Source: Phoronis ovalis
Taxonomy: Eukaryota > Phoronida > Phoronidae
Assembly (NCBI GenBank): GCA_028565635.1
Contig: JAOXYB010020404.1
Coordinates: forward strand, 1 to 33,805
DNA length: 33,805 nt
Direction of reading: 5' to 3'
Within the stretch, counting starts at the first letter, position 1. Each line of letters starts with the position of its first letter. Of the stretch, positions 17,283-32,200 are shown one piece after another. A program made the translations under genes and the position numbers. The notes below the pieces were generated by a model. It saw only the letters and a list, made by a program, of their open reading frames with translations, made no database searches and was not told the DNA's origin.

Positions 17283-20200
17283 GTACGTCTATGTTTAGTT
17301 TACTACACTTAATGACCCTTATCCTCAGTGGGGGTCTTAAATTAAAATTTAGCATATTGATTTCCAAGTTTGAGGAAATTTAATGCATAGTGACATTTTT
17401 TGAAACATGGAAAGGTATTTTATATCTATTTAGTGAACTTTACATATCCTAAATAAAAAGAATGTCTATCATGTTGTCACAGGTAACAGTGGTAAAACAT
17501 GTTTGATCACCAAGATTTCCTTACTAACTCATAGTGAAAATAAGAATTAAACCTCTGTTAAGTAGGGCAAATCTTCTAATACGCATTTATTAATAGATTC
17601 TTGATGTTAAAGGATACATAAAAAATATTTAGGAAAAAGTTTTTAAAAATGTTGGCATTTTATAATCTCACCTGTTTAGACAAGATATTGAAGAAATATA
17701 ACATTGGCATCTATAGACTACTAGTATTAAAATCACATATAGACACCAATCAAAATTAAAATGCTAATTTAAAGGTATGTCTCCTGTCATTGTAGTCAAT
17801 TGTCCTTTAAGTATAACTTACAAGAAATAAAAATCATAAATAATAATTTTTAGGAACTCGATCAACCCCCCTTAACTCACAAAAAACTAATTTAAAAATA
17901 CAAAAATAATTTTAAAAAATAAAAAAATAGGAAAATATGCTACAATTTTCACCACAGTCTAAATTCCTGGGACCGTCCCAGCTAGATATATTTTGAGCTT
18001 TGCTATATTATACAAATTTTGTCTTTATTTCAGGTTGCATTTATTGTAATGTGATATATTTAGGGAAGCAATACACTTATCTTCTAAAGAACACTAATTT
18101 CAATTTCAGATTGACTAGTTTTGGTCCCCTGTACAGAGTATTGTTAACTTTGATGTAAATATATATGACTTTTAGGGTAAGCATTGAATAAAAAAGAGGT
18201 TATGAATTTTTTGTATATTTTTAATCTTAAATGTTTATTATTAAATAAAAACATAACATAAAAAAGATCTCTACATGAAAACTTTTGGTCCTAAAATTCT
18301 ATTGCAATTCTGCTGTTTGGCCGGTATCTAAACTTGAAAAGACCTGCCAACTCATCCACTCCAATATTAGCTACTGTTTTAAAATGAATATAATATAGGT
18401 CCAGCATCTTGCTTACAAAATAATGATGTAGCTAATAAAATAGATGCTAACCAGCTTATCATTTTCTTAAAAATAAGGATAAGCCCGGGGGGTACATGAG
18501 TCGAAGAATGGGTCCATATGTGAATGGGGTATTTTTTATCAACCAGGCATATACATATTTAGCAAAATATTAGTCTGAATAAATCCATTCGTCAGTGTTT
18601 AGTAACTTCTCAACTAAGGTGTGGACTTAACCATAGTTAATATTCGAAAACTGAAGAATGATAATCCCTTTATTTCTACATAAAGTGTCTACATAAGGTG
18701 TCACAAAAGTATTGACACCAATCAAATTGCAGCTTATATAACAGCCTATATAATAGGTATAACAGTGGACTAATCGGGTAGGGGGTCGATCACACACATT
18801 GTGTCCTGCCAGAGTTTATCTATAGTTCACTAAGCAAAAAGCAATACCTATTCAGAATGAGTCATAATGATAGAATAGTCACAGTAGGCAATGATGGATC
18901 ACACAGAGAGAAAGTGTTATCTTGGTTGGCAAAGGATTAATGACAAAATTGTTTCACTCAAGTTTGTTAAATTGAATGAATATAACAAAAATTGACTATG
19001 GTTAAGCCCAGATGTTAGTTGAGAAGGTACGTAGCACTAACAGATGGATTTATTCAGACTGTAAACCTGCATATGTGCCAAAGAGACATTTTTAGCATTC
19101 TTCTATACATGTGTTTATAGAGCTATTTTGAAATCTTGTTCCAATGGGTGAACCCGCAGCTAACACAAGTGGCACCCCCCAGGATTAAAGCATTACTAAC
19201 AAAAAGCAAACAAACAACTGTATAATTCTTAAACTTAATTAAATTAATGTTTCATCCTTATAAACAAAATTAATACATGGGAACAGAACAGCTTCAAGGT
19301 TAATGAGCATACACAATTAAAGACTTATGCAACCACCTTAATCTCAGGTAATGAAATACAAACAAGGTATACAAACTACTAAATGGAAGTACTTCTTAAT
19401 AGACATTTTGAACAGGTACTAGAAAAGAGATCAGATAAACAGTGATTGAAAATGAAATGACATATATTTTAATTTTGTCATTTTGAAAATAATCTTTAAA
19501 GTAAATTGTTGAGTATAAAATTATCTTCATAACCTGTCAAAATTCTGAATTATACTAGAGTTTAATGGAGTTATGGAAGGATCTAAAAAAGTGCTTTTCT
19601 GCCTTTTCAAATGTTTCATGGTGCGCACATAGATTCATCTATTTTGAAACTGTTAGATTCTGCAGACATCTTAACAAATTTAAATTCTGCAAAGGTTTTG
19701 CAAGTTTGCAAGGTAGGTCACAAAATCAGTCAGCATGTATTTTAATGATTGCTATGGAGACAGATTCTTGTAAACTAACTGCAACAAAATATAAGAAATT
19801 CATGAAGATGTCAAATCGAAATCGTCTTTCAGCTGCAGAATGCCTCAGCATGATTCCACACTAATTTTCAAAACATTTTTATATATGACATGTCTGATCT
19901 TTATGATAAAATTTTGAATATAACTTATGAAGTATTGGCAGCATTGTTATATAATTATATAAAGTGATTTTACACTGTATTAATTCTGTTATCTTGTCTA
20001 TATATTTTTCCACTTGAAGAAAAGGATTGCAAATAACTTGGAATTACTATACACTCTTTTGTGTAATTTCAACAATTTTGATAACACTCAATACCCAGTA
20101 ATAAAAAGTTCAATGTATCTTACATAAAACTAAATGTCTCACTTCTACCCTGTCTTCCCTTGTTAGGTTGTCATGCAACTTTTCATTATGGTTTTTAGTG

Positions 20201-23200
20201 CACATGAACCTAGATATAAGCAGAATGGATTCTCCTATCATTAGTAGAACTTGCTCCTAAAGACCCTTAAGACCCTTAAGACCCAGAAACCAATATGAAT
20301 ATTTAATTTTGATTAAACTTTTGATACAACCACATGTCAAAACAAATATTACTATAATATCCAAATTGCAAAAGAACTGTTTGCTCTATAAACTATTAAT
20401 TTATTAAGTTGTTTGTTTATAAAATATTTTGTCTTACTTTCAATGGTTTGTGCATAATTATTATGCGAAACAGAAAAATTAATATATAATTACAGTAGAA
20501 AAGGATGTAGCAGAATATGATCAGTAGTTTACACATTTCCCTTTTAGAAGAGATATGGAAATGTCATTAACATCAAAATAATGTTCCTAGAGGATGTTTG
20601 AAACGTCTGAAATAGTTACAGCATAGAATACCAGTTATACCTTTAGAGTACCTATGTGGACCTTCTACTTAGTGCAATAATAATGTATTTTTATGTAAAC
20701 TTTATTAACATGTTACCTGTATGTGTTTCAGCTTGGTAATTAGACCTAGAATTATATAACATATTTTGTGAGGAAAACTGCATACCTTCAATAATTTTGC
20801 ATCCAATGGAATGCAGGACATATTAGAACCACAAAAAAGAAACATATAATGAAACAAATCTAAGCATGACAGTTGAACACTTTTAAGTGTTACTAAAAAT
20901 CCTCAAAATACTAAGTAAATATAAGTCCAGTATGCACTGTTGGCTATAACTTTAAAAGATAACTTTGATAATCTTGAATTGCACGAGTTTCATATTTCTC
21001 CTTACCTAATTCTTCATAATGAATACTACCTGCACAAATTTTTGTTCTTAGACTAATTCTCCACTTTTACTACAATGACAAGAATTCTTTGAACTTAATC
21101 TTTTTGATTGTATGCATTGCGTAACTAAACAAAAGTTATTGATGTTCGAAATTATAAAATTTAATTGAGATTTTTTTAAATACCAACAGTATTATAAATT
21201 TTTGCCATCATTTTCTAGACATTCCAGTTTTGATCACACTATATGACTTTCTCGTATCCCGTTTAGCTGGGCTGATTATGTTTTATTTTCTGTAGGATTC
21301 TGGAGTATCCCCATTAATGATAGCAGTGAGAGAAAATAAATTAGTTGTTGTTGAAAGACTACTTGATCTTGGAGTACCCCTCAATGACAAAGCTAAGGTA
21401 GGTGAAATACTTTTTTAAACTCAGCAATACCAAATGATTCAGATTCAGAAATCGCCTAATGACAACCACAAATTAATGCCATCACATCTGAGGAACATCT
21501 CCTAAGGTGATCAGTTGAAACTGCTCCCCAGCTTTATGAGCAAAACTAAGTAATGTACACTATTACTTTATGCAAATCTAGCTAAAGTTACAAATTCTTA
21601 TGAATGCAATGAGAGAACGAAAGTTTGAGCTGTGAATTCTGTATCCCTGTTGTCTATGCATGGTGACTGGTATCATAATTCAGTTATCAATTAAAATTCA
21701 GTGTAAAAATCCTTATTGCTAATTTAAATGAAAAAATCACTTTGTCATACAATAACATGATAACTCAGCTACTTTGATTGTGGTTTATTCATTTGTATTG
21801 CTTAAATTAAATTAAATTAAAAGATTTTCAAAAATTAGAACATTCCCTGATTATGGAACAAGGCAATATTTGTATTTGAATTTGATGCCAATTTGAATAT
21901 AGCTACATCACCACAGTTAACTGAGTGCGTTGTCAAACACGGTTTTCTAGGATATGGAGACACATAATGGACTGTATGTAACACATGTTTTACAGTTTTC
22001 TTGTTCATTTACTGCTTTCCACTGAGTTTTATTTAATTGAACAAAAGAATAGTTGTTATTTTTTTGTACTAATCAATAGCATTGCCTATTTCCCATTTCT
22101 CTTTTCCGTATGTTACCAATAGATTTTAAAAAGATGTTTGGTAATATATTTTTGCTGTTAATTCATGCCCACATACTTGTAAAGATTGTAAAATATTAAA
22201 AGTATAAATGAGATGTTATGAATGTGTTAGGTATCACATGTGTTGCATGCATGTCATAAATATTCACATTTTATGTTTCCATTCCAGTTAATTTTGTATA
22301 CTGGTTGTGATCTTAAAAATTAAGTTTTCGTTAACATAATCATTTTTATTAGTAGATTTCCATGTTTGGTAATAAGTCAAGAATGATGATTATTTACCGA
22401 TCTGAGGAAATTAAACTTAATTATTATGCTTCAGTGTTTGATTGCTGTCTAATAACAATTGAAATGGTTTTGATATCATTTATTCGTTTATAATATCATT
22501 GATCCGTACTTGTATGTCAACTTCTCTGATCAATATTGGAGTTTGAATAAGCTGAGATTTATAGCTCTTTATAAGTAACTGATGTGTAAGTTGTATTTTT
22601 CCCATGAATTATTTTTAAAAACACGAATAAATCAAAAAGTAATCATAAATTTTCCCTAATACGATACCTGTAGTGCAATTTAATGATAAGAGTTTGAACA
22701 AGGTAATTGATGGGTAAACTGTAACAGTGCTGTTTTTCCCATGAATTGTTTCAAAAAAACATAAGTACAAAAGCAAATGGGATTATGGATTGGAAGCAAA
22801 TCCATAATCTGATTAAATGTTATGGGTTTGAATACACCAAGTTGCCCAGATTTATGGTGCATTGCATGTCATTTGTAAACTCTAGCAATACCTGGTTTCA
22901 AATTGAATTTGTTATAAACACATACAAATAAGCTATCAAATTCCATTCAAAAATCATAACCTAAGATAGAAAGAATGAGAAATGAAATATCATAGTGTTT
23001 AAGACTTAAACTAGACCAACTATTATCATTTGATGTTATAATTTGATCAATTTAGAAAATTGAATGTAAAATGATGGTAAATATACATAGGTTAGTTATA
23101 TATTAAATGCATGTTTGTATTATAATGAATATGTGAAATAATCTCATGATGGATTAATACTAGATTTGTGGCAATTAAAAATTAAAATTGCTTGTAAATT

Positions 23201-26200
23201 TCTTCTCGTTACTTTTTCTTTAATTTTGATTCCTTGAGGTCAAGTTGTAGAATTAAAAACTTTAAAATTTGAACATTTGAAGAAATTCACTGAAAAAAAT
23301 CCAACTAAGCCGTGTGTTGATGAAATACACTGGCTTTTTTACCTTAAAAACCCCTGGGCAAGACTATTGCAATACAGACATTGTCTGCTAAATTTTCATA
23401 TTTCTTTTATATCATTTTCGTATTTTTTTTTTAAATATCAGAAACCTTTATTTGTCGTAGTTTACAAAATAGATAGATATTTATTTTGTGAATTGCTAAA
23501 ATGCTCAAGTTGTTCATAGTGACCAGCTGAATTTACTGACTGATATCTTTTATCATGAGCCGAGTTATTGGTTCAAAACATCATTAAACTTGCCATTTCT
23601 TGAAATTAACACACGCTCAAAAGCAATACAATTTTTTTATGATTATATGAAATTAAGAACCTTTGTCATTTTACTGTTAAAAATACAAATACTTAATTTT
23701 GCATTGTTTTAATTTGCATAATAAGATAAACTATAATTTCACATTCATAATCTATTGTTCGTGATTATTAGTGATTATGAGTGGATACTTTATAAAATAT
23801 CAATAATACTTCAACAATTTTCTGGTGTTTGAAATAAATACAAGAATGTGCACTTAATATTTAAGGATTTTTATTATAGATCAGAAAATCAAAGAATAAA
23901 TGGGATTAATAAATGAAATTGCAATATGTATTAAAAAGGTACAGTTACGAAACATATTTTACATATACCATCGAATTACAAAAAATTCCCCCCTAAGACC
24001 GACGTTAGATATAGACATGTTAAATCAGAAATGTTTGTTGCAGGAGACAAATGTTAGTGACTATCATTGCCACAAATTAGGAATATATTCTTTGTGCTGC
24101 CAGTCATCTGGTTAATAATATAATCACATTTTCAACATCTAGATCTGCTAAATGTTTTATCTGGTTTATTGTTAAGATGTAAAGTTCAGAACAGAAGAAA
24201 TTCCTCAGAACTGTTATGATGAAAATCATTGTCTTTATTTTAAAAAAAAGTATACCTGCCTGTCTTCATAACTGACCCCAAAGCACTTTTGTTAGAGGAC
24301 ATTGGAACTTGTCTGCAATAATATGTCATGGCTTTATATGTGTCACTGTTGATAAGATAAGGTTCAAGTATTGATGACTGTTTAATTGAAAATCTAGTAA
24401 CTTTACCAGTTTGAATCAATGGTGCAGTTATGTCTACCTACCTGAGTATGCCAACATTGTGTTAGCATGATCATTAATATGTGATCACAGTCTAGTATAT
24501 AGTAAGAGCTAGCTCAGAAGAAAATGCATGAACTAGCTAGCTAGTAACAGCATGCTAGAAAAAAATGCACCCTTCAGCTGCCCAACAATGAATGCTTATG
24601 ATGCTATTTTAAGAATTTGTCATAACAAATTTCAATTCTACAAAATTCACAGTGAATGGGTACAAAATAAGGCTACCAAAAGTCTTCCCAGTTGCAAGTT
24701 TAATTGTAGTTGAGCATTCTTTTCAAATTTGTGTCACTATTGGGTCTGCTATTTTGTTTATTAGTTTCAAAGTTAATTATTCTCACATTTGCATGAAGCA
24801 TGCTTTATATATTTCTTAGGGTGCTTGAACTGTAATCCTACATTTAGATTATTGCAAAAGAATTAAATCATACTCAAACTGTTGAAATTTGAGAGTAATA
24901 CCTGATTAGAGAGTAATACCTGATTAGAGAGTAATACCTGATTAGCAATTTACTGTTGTTGTATTAGTATATATCTTCCTAGGAAAAACTAAAGAAACAC
25001 TGCAAAATGTGCTGTTTTTATTACATGTGTATAATTTTAAAATATCAAGGCTTTATTAGTCCTAAAAACAGTATCTAGCCCCTAGGGGTTCAGGGTTCCG
25101 TCTATATAATGCTGCAACAGTGGATCCAGTTTTTTGACCAAATTAGCAGAGAGGATCCTTTTTTTATATCAAATTAGCAGAGGATCTGGTTTTGGCTGAA
25201 TTAACAGAGTGGATCCGATTTTTGAATAAATAAGCTGAGTTGATCTTGTTTTTTACTATTAAAGTAAATTGGTTTTCCCAATACAAAAAATTAGCAATCA
25301 GGTTTTCTAGCAAAAAAAAGTTAACTGTTTTTTTGGCAATGAAAAATAATTGAGAGGATCCGGTTTTTAAGTCTGTTCTGCACACGTACACCCCTACCCA
25401 AAATTTTGTGAATTACCCCCAGGGTTTTGCGGAAGAGGTTATCATTGAGGTTTCTTAGCATTATTTTAACTCATGTAGTGTAATTTATAAAATGCCACTT
25501 TAAAAAAAATCATATTTAACTAAGGGTCAATGAATTGGAAAAATATTTCAAAATAGCAAATCTGTAATTGATTGCATTATTATTTAAATATCATTTACTG
25601 CTTTTTTGTACTTTGAGCGGAGTCATAAAGTATTATGAAAATGGATTGTTTAAAAACTTTCATTGCTAAGAGAATGTATTATTTAAAAGGCATGCATTTT
25701 ATTTCATGTACAATAAAACTCAAAAAATGGACTAACCATGCACATAAGATATCTAGGATGTCATTTAATTTTGAAGTTTCATTTAAGAACCATGTTTATG
25801 TTGATACAAAATAATCTACTTTAATAGTATGTAAGTTTGGCTCTTTACATTTAGGAAGTGTTGTCTACCTGCTATCATGCATGAGCTGAGGTTACTAAGG
25901 TAAACTAAACACTACCAAAGGTTATCATTGAGTATACACTAAACTGCACAAATTCCTTATTTGTGTAATAGTGATAGGCACATTTTAGGAGAATAGAAAT
26001 TCTAATCAATTTGCATTACAGATTGGATGGGTATTATGAAATATAATTCCAAAATGACAGAAGTTTATTCCTTGGTTACTGTATTGAAGACAATCTAGGA
26101 TATTGCTCATCCTTGCAATTTATTAGATATTGCCTTTATCAGGTTCCTGATTGCACTTTAGTGATATTATTTTTGGGGCTAGCTAACAGGACTATATAAG

Positions 26201-29200
26201 CTAAATGATATTGTTCATCATCATTTTTTTTGGCATAGACTGCTCTTTTGTTTTCATAAGTTGAGCGTGTTGTATTGGGACACTGCTCTTTTATTTAAAA
26301 CCAAGTTCAAATTATCATTTTAAGAGCTGCTCTGAAAATAATTGCTCTGATTAAATATTGGCTATAAGCTCTTTTAGATTAAAAAAAATAATTTGATAAT
26401 GATAGCTTAAAACTTGAAGTCAAAAGTTAAAATATATGATTTCTCAAGTGGTGTAATAAGATTAAATAATAACAAACATGATTGATGAACAAACAAATTC
26501 AACACCACTGAGAACCTACTTAAAAAGGTTTCCCTAATATTATTCTTTGCTGGGCAAACATTTTTAAATAGTTTTATTTAAAAACCTGTGTTTGTTAGTC
26601 AGTTAATACTTCCTTGGCTTTGTAACTATCAGTTACCCTCTTAGCTCTGTTTTCTTGTAAAATGACCAAGTGGTCAATGAACTTGCCCTACTTCTGTTTT
26701 TAAACAAAACTGACAAGCATATGGTCAGCTATTGATATTTTAGTATTTTAGTTTTAGTAATGTATTGTGTATTGTTAGTTACAATAGGGTTATTTTGCCT
26801 GTTTTAATATATAAGAATTTTAATTCTTATACAAATTTTATAACAGTAGTCATTTGCTGATTAAAGGATAGTTTGGTTTTAATATAAAATGTCAAAAAAA
26901 TGTTATGACTATATTACTGTTATCTATTCTCCACTTTGAATATTGTTTTTAAATTTCTAGAAAAGTACATTTTAATTCAAAATTAGATTCCAAGAAGTAC
27001 TATAGTAGGTGTTTTTTCAATATCAGATTCTAACATCTAATAGGTGTTTTCTATTGTAAATGCAAAAGTAATTAATCTTCAATTAAATGTAGACATGGAG
27101 TTTTAATTAATGTTTAATGCCTGTCATGTAACTTGTATTGTAACGCGGTTTTAATAGAAATACCTTTCAATCTGCCCCAGTCTAAAACTGCCTATTTAGA
27201 ACTTTCCTTTTGAAAAAAATGTGAAATCTCAAGCTAAGAAGAGCTATTTGTTTTATCAGCTACATTAGTATCTGAATTTTTTCATAGTTCAATGATTCCT
27301 TGTTATGCCTGGAAACAGACTTAGTATAGATTGCTTTCAGTATGATTTGCCCAAGATAGTGAATCTATGAATTATACTGGACTAATGATACAACACCTGA
27401 ACTTGTTAATTTTGCATATAAGCAGACATGTCTTTTTCAAGTTTTGATGGCTAATGTTCACTTTTTATGTTTTAAAAATGAAATTTACTTATTTTTGTAT
27501 GACACATGCAGCCAGAAAGGATAAAAGACAACAAGCAAATAATATTTAATGATTTATTTCAAACTTCTGCATGTTGTTAGAATTTTTATAATTAATATAA
27601 ATTTATAAATGAAAACAAAATGTGGACCTTAGCATGTTTTTGCAGACTGTTCATGCATAGACCATAGCAATCTGAATTTGTTTTAACAGTAAAATTATTA
27701 TATGTTATCTTAAAAGACAAAATACACAGCTTTACCTGTGTTATAAAAACATCTTTTCTTAAAATTTTGAGATCAAACTTAAAAAGGTAATGGTTTTGTG
27801 GTGCCTTTACATATAAACCAATCAGCCAATTCATGTTAAAAGAATTAAAATTTGATTTACATACCTAAGCATAGGTGAACCCTTATCAGTATGGCAAAAA
27901 TAGGTGTGTTTGTTCTTTAAAACTGTTGATCCTCTTCGTGGTGGGGCTATAGTGCTAGATAGGAAAAATTAAGGTCATGTTTTATCCTGTTTTTATCTCC
28001 ATTAAATGTGATGAGATTCTACTATCTGTCACATTGCAATGAATTTAATCCTTTATTCTAGATTAACTTAAGATCCAACTAGGTTGTATTATGCCAGCAG
28101 TGGAATCTTAGATTTCATATCTATAGTCTGTCATGAGAAGAAACTAGTAGTGTGTTGGTACTTATTTGGCATATTTAAGGCTGGATAGTGGGAGGGGGAG
28201 GGGTTGATGATCCATTCCTAGCTGCAAAATTTATTATAAATTATTGAGTTGCATTAAAAGCTTTGCAAAAAAATTATCATTCAACCATTTAGTGGAAAAA
28301 AAATACGCCTTTCAAAACAACCTTGTCCAAAATCTATTTTGACTTCTGCACTTTATTTAAAACATGTCAGTTCTTATGCACACATATGCCATAATATTAT
28401 CCAGTATTAAATAGACATTTATGTATAATATAATACTTTTCAAATCCATTCCCAAAAAGCAATTTTTGCTTTTTGTTTATACACTTGTCTTATTATATTT
28501 CACAATATTAAAAAGGTGATATCAATACATTCATAAACACATTTTCCTTCTATCCATTTCTTTTTGAATATAAAGAAGCATTTCAGATCCAGTAATGCAT
28601 AATGTACGGAAATTATTTCAAAACTAATTTACTTTTATTTACATATATTTCTTTTTTTTCAATAGAAGTCAGCATGCAAGATACTGGTAAAATAGTTTAT
28701 AGTACAGTTGACTGGTAATTGCTGCTTTGCAAACACAGAATATTTCAAGATTTTCTGCTGGTGACATTGTACAGTCTGTACGATTGTATTACTATTTATA
28801 GCTACTTTGTGAAATGGTGTTAAAAGAAATATTATATAAACCAACTGTGACAATAAAACAATTGCTAATGATCGAATACTTTTATGCTCCGATTTCATGG
28901 ATAAAATTCTCAGAAGGAAATTAAAAATATGTCATTTTGTATAAATAGATTGGTGCATTGTTTTATACAATTGCTTTTTTAAGCCTTTTGCACTTGTTAT
29001 TTAAAATAATTGGCCTAAAATTAAATATGAAATAATCAAGCATTTTATGCTTCTTTTATGCTGCACTGTTCAATAATTGCTAACATAAATTTTCATGAAA
29101 TAAGCTACAGTATGAAATGATGCAAGATCTTGACTTGACTTGACAACTTTTCTGTTCTTTTTAATTTAAATCTTTAATATCTAGTTTTATCCATCTGCTT

Positions 29201-32200
29201 CTTAAAAAATGTTTTGTGTTACCTTTCTTTCACCTAACCTACTTTTTTTTTATTTATAAGTAGATCAGATATAACATTTCTCTGCTTTTTAAAACTTATT
29301 ATTAATTGTATGTTATATGAAATAAAATACAATAGTTCTTTTCTCCAGAGAGTGGTACACACCCTAGCTATGTTTTGTTATTTATATTTTATTGTTTGCC
29401 ATTGATACAATATCTTTATATTTTAGTCTGGCTACTCTATAAGTATATTTCCTACACAGACAATTAATGCCTACACATATGATATATGAACATCAGTTTT
29501 GCATAACCTAATTTTAAAAAATCAGTTGTCTGTACATTTTTGAAATGATGATAAATGAACAAGCAGACAGTATGAAATAATATCCAATCAAAAAAACTGT
29601 TATATTTGTATTCAAACTAATAGCACTTTCTCTTTCAAATTTCTTCCCATTTCTTCCATGGAAGTACTTTATTAAAACCCAGAAAATAGCCCATAAGCTC
29701 ATTTGTCACTGATAAATGCCCTTTTAACAGGCTCATGAGTCGGGATGAACATTTTTCTACAGACTTCAGCTGAAAAAAACTTTATGCAGAATTGAAGTAA
29801 AAATTTAGGTAGATGAAGATATAGCAGGGCTATATACATGGGGAAGTAAAGTGAGAAATGGCAATTCCTTGAAACCCCATACTGGTCTATCAAACAAATC
29901 TTGGTTTTTTTCTGATGCACATCTTAGTAGCAATTATGATAAGAATGGTGATAGAATTTTAGACATATAATCATTTAATGCATACCTGGAGTTGTGGAAG
30001 TAAAGCATTGGAAATGATGTGACAGCCTTTTTGAAGGTGTATAGAAAAGCTCGGAGGAATACTGTAGCTCAAATCAAAACATTCAAAGTTACATAGAAGC
30101 AGCTATTGGCAGAAGGTGTCTGTCACCTAAAGAAGATGTTTGAATAAGAGTTTGTTGTATTGACATGTCAAAAGTCCTGTGTGTTTCCCAATATTGACAT
30201 GATAGATTTATGTTTTAAACAGGGACTAAAAATTAGAATTACATGCTATAGTTAGTGTTACTATCATATCCATAAGTGCGCCTTGTGTGCCGTTAAAATG
30301 TTTTTTGCTTGAATATTTGGATACACTGTTGTAATGTCTCAAGTACTGACTTGAGACATTGCAACATAAAAAATATAAAAAATAAATGGTACTATAAATA
30401 TAATGGAGCTGATTAACAGGATTTTTATGGGGCCTCAATGCCCTGTAACTGAATATTTTATAAAAATAAAAAATACTTTTTTATTGTTGTTTACTTTTCT
30501 AAAAGGTATATGCAAATTAAACTGAAATATCTTTGAAGATAAGATTCAAATAAACTGATGTGCAACATGAAATTTATTAATTTGGTGCTAAAACACAAAA
30601 ACAATTTATTTTAAAAATTTTGCTGAAAATTGTATGAAATAATACTCTGCAAGTGCTGACACCTGGCATTTTTGTTTTCAACATAGTCTATTAAATTTGT
30701 TTAAATAAATATGATTTTCAAGATAATAGAATTTGGATGCACTATGATTGCAATAGAATTCTTTTAATTAGTAGTATTTTTTTTTTTGAATTTCAGGATA
30801 ATAGAACTGCGATGCACTATGCTGCTGCCTATGCCAAAGAAGATATTGTTAAATTGCTCATCAACAGAAAAGCAGATGCATCAATTCCTGGTGGAGTAAG
30901 TAAGAATCATTTCATAAAAAACTAGAATGACACTGAATAGGGAACAAACCCCTGCCACACTGAGCATTTTGATGATCTGGAACTGGATAAACTTGTAATG
31001 AACAAAATTTGCTTAACTATAACAAGTGTAGCATAGTTTAAAGCACATTCATAAACTATAAATACAAGTTCTATTGGGGTTCATATATAGTTTTGTGAGT
31101 GTAGTGTTTGCATTCATCGATTGTATTGAGAAAAGTTAGTTTTTAGTGTCATTCTCAGAGGTTATTTCTATTTGCCAATCAAAGAACTTTTTATTTTTTG
31201 AGATCTGATAAAGAGCATATAAATAATAAAAAAGTAAAATAAGCCAATTTTACAAAATCTGTGTAATATGATTTCTTCAGCCAAAAGACCAACTTCCCTT
31301 GCATATGGCATGTGCAAGATCATCTGGTGCATTGTTGGTGGTTCAACAATTTATAAAATCATCTGTATCTGGAAAAGAGGCTCGAATGGTTCAGGACAAA
31401 GATGGTGCAATACCTTTGTTTTTGGCTGCTGAAGTTGGAAACAGTGGTGTTTGTAAAGAATTACTTAGTCAAATGACTGAACACCAGGTTAAAATGCAAA
31501 GAAAGGTCTGTATTTAAAAAGAACCAAGGTTTAATAATTTTGAGAACTTTGTTTTGTATAATTAAAATTGTAAAAATATAAGAGAGATTAAGTTTCAATC
31601 CATAATAAATATATTTCCAACTTGCACATGTTCTTGCATAAAAATTGTTGTTTCAAAATAACGTGACACATGAGTGTAAAATTACATGTTATTGCACAAG
31701 AATATTTTTTATTCTAAAGTTTCATATTCTGCTTTTCAGTTATGCAGAAAAATGTGCAAGAAATATATTATATTTAAGTGGCATTTCTGTTAGATTGTAT
31801 TTTAATGTGTGCTCCTGCTTTATTAATCTCACCTAACTGCTTATACTTGTAAATAAATTAATGTTAACTTTTTTACACTCTTTTTTCCTGAATTTCAGAA
31901 CAATGGGGATTCGGTTTTACATATTGCTTGTCGTAGAAAAGATATTGAACTTGCCAAATTGTTTGTTGAAAGTGGCGCCTTTGTTGATCTTCAAAATGTA
32001 AGAAAAAACCTCAGATGTGCTATATTCTCATTTACTTTAAGAAATACATCTTAGTGAAAAACTATTAAACAGATTAGCACAAACAATGTGTGATATTGAG
32101 TTGTTGAATATTCAGAGCTCTTAAGGTTTCTAGATACAAAGAGATGTTTATAGATTTCAACCTATGTTTAAATAAGTAAAATGAAGAGACAAAAATACAA

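Larger units (their letters stand above)
17283..21295 (+). other. TRPN intron 1
   Basis: 4.0 kb. It holds the nested transposon pair at 18484-19182 and a small tandem repeat at 20261. The rest is A+T-rich with no recognised gene; a 99-codon open frame at 19565-19864 has no recognisable protein features. Confidence 0.8.
21398..30796 (+). other. TRPN intron 2 (9.4 kb)
   Basis: Very A+T-rich. Contains two minisatellites (24891, 25115) and a hairpin (30328). I found no TIR element, SINE or gene in the rest, despite several chance open frames of 60-80 codons. Such a long intron near the 5' end could hold regulatory elements, but nothing in the sequence alone shows them. Confidence 0.75.

Noticed and set aside
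19565-19864. 99-codon open frame in TRPN intron 1
   Set aside because: No recognisable domain or motif, A+T-driven composition, no fitting splice or promoter context; probably chance.
30328-30365. MicroRNA precursor
   Set aside because: The stem is only 17 bp with a 4-base loop, too short for a typical animal pre-miRNA.
21398-30796. A missing TRPN exon hidden in intron 2
   Set aside because: Exon 2 joins exon 3 in phase and the repeat order matches NOMPC without a gap.
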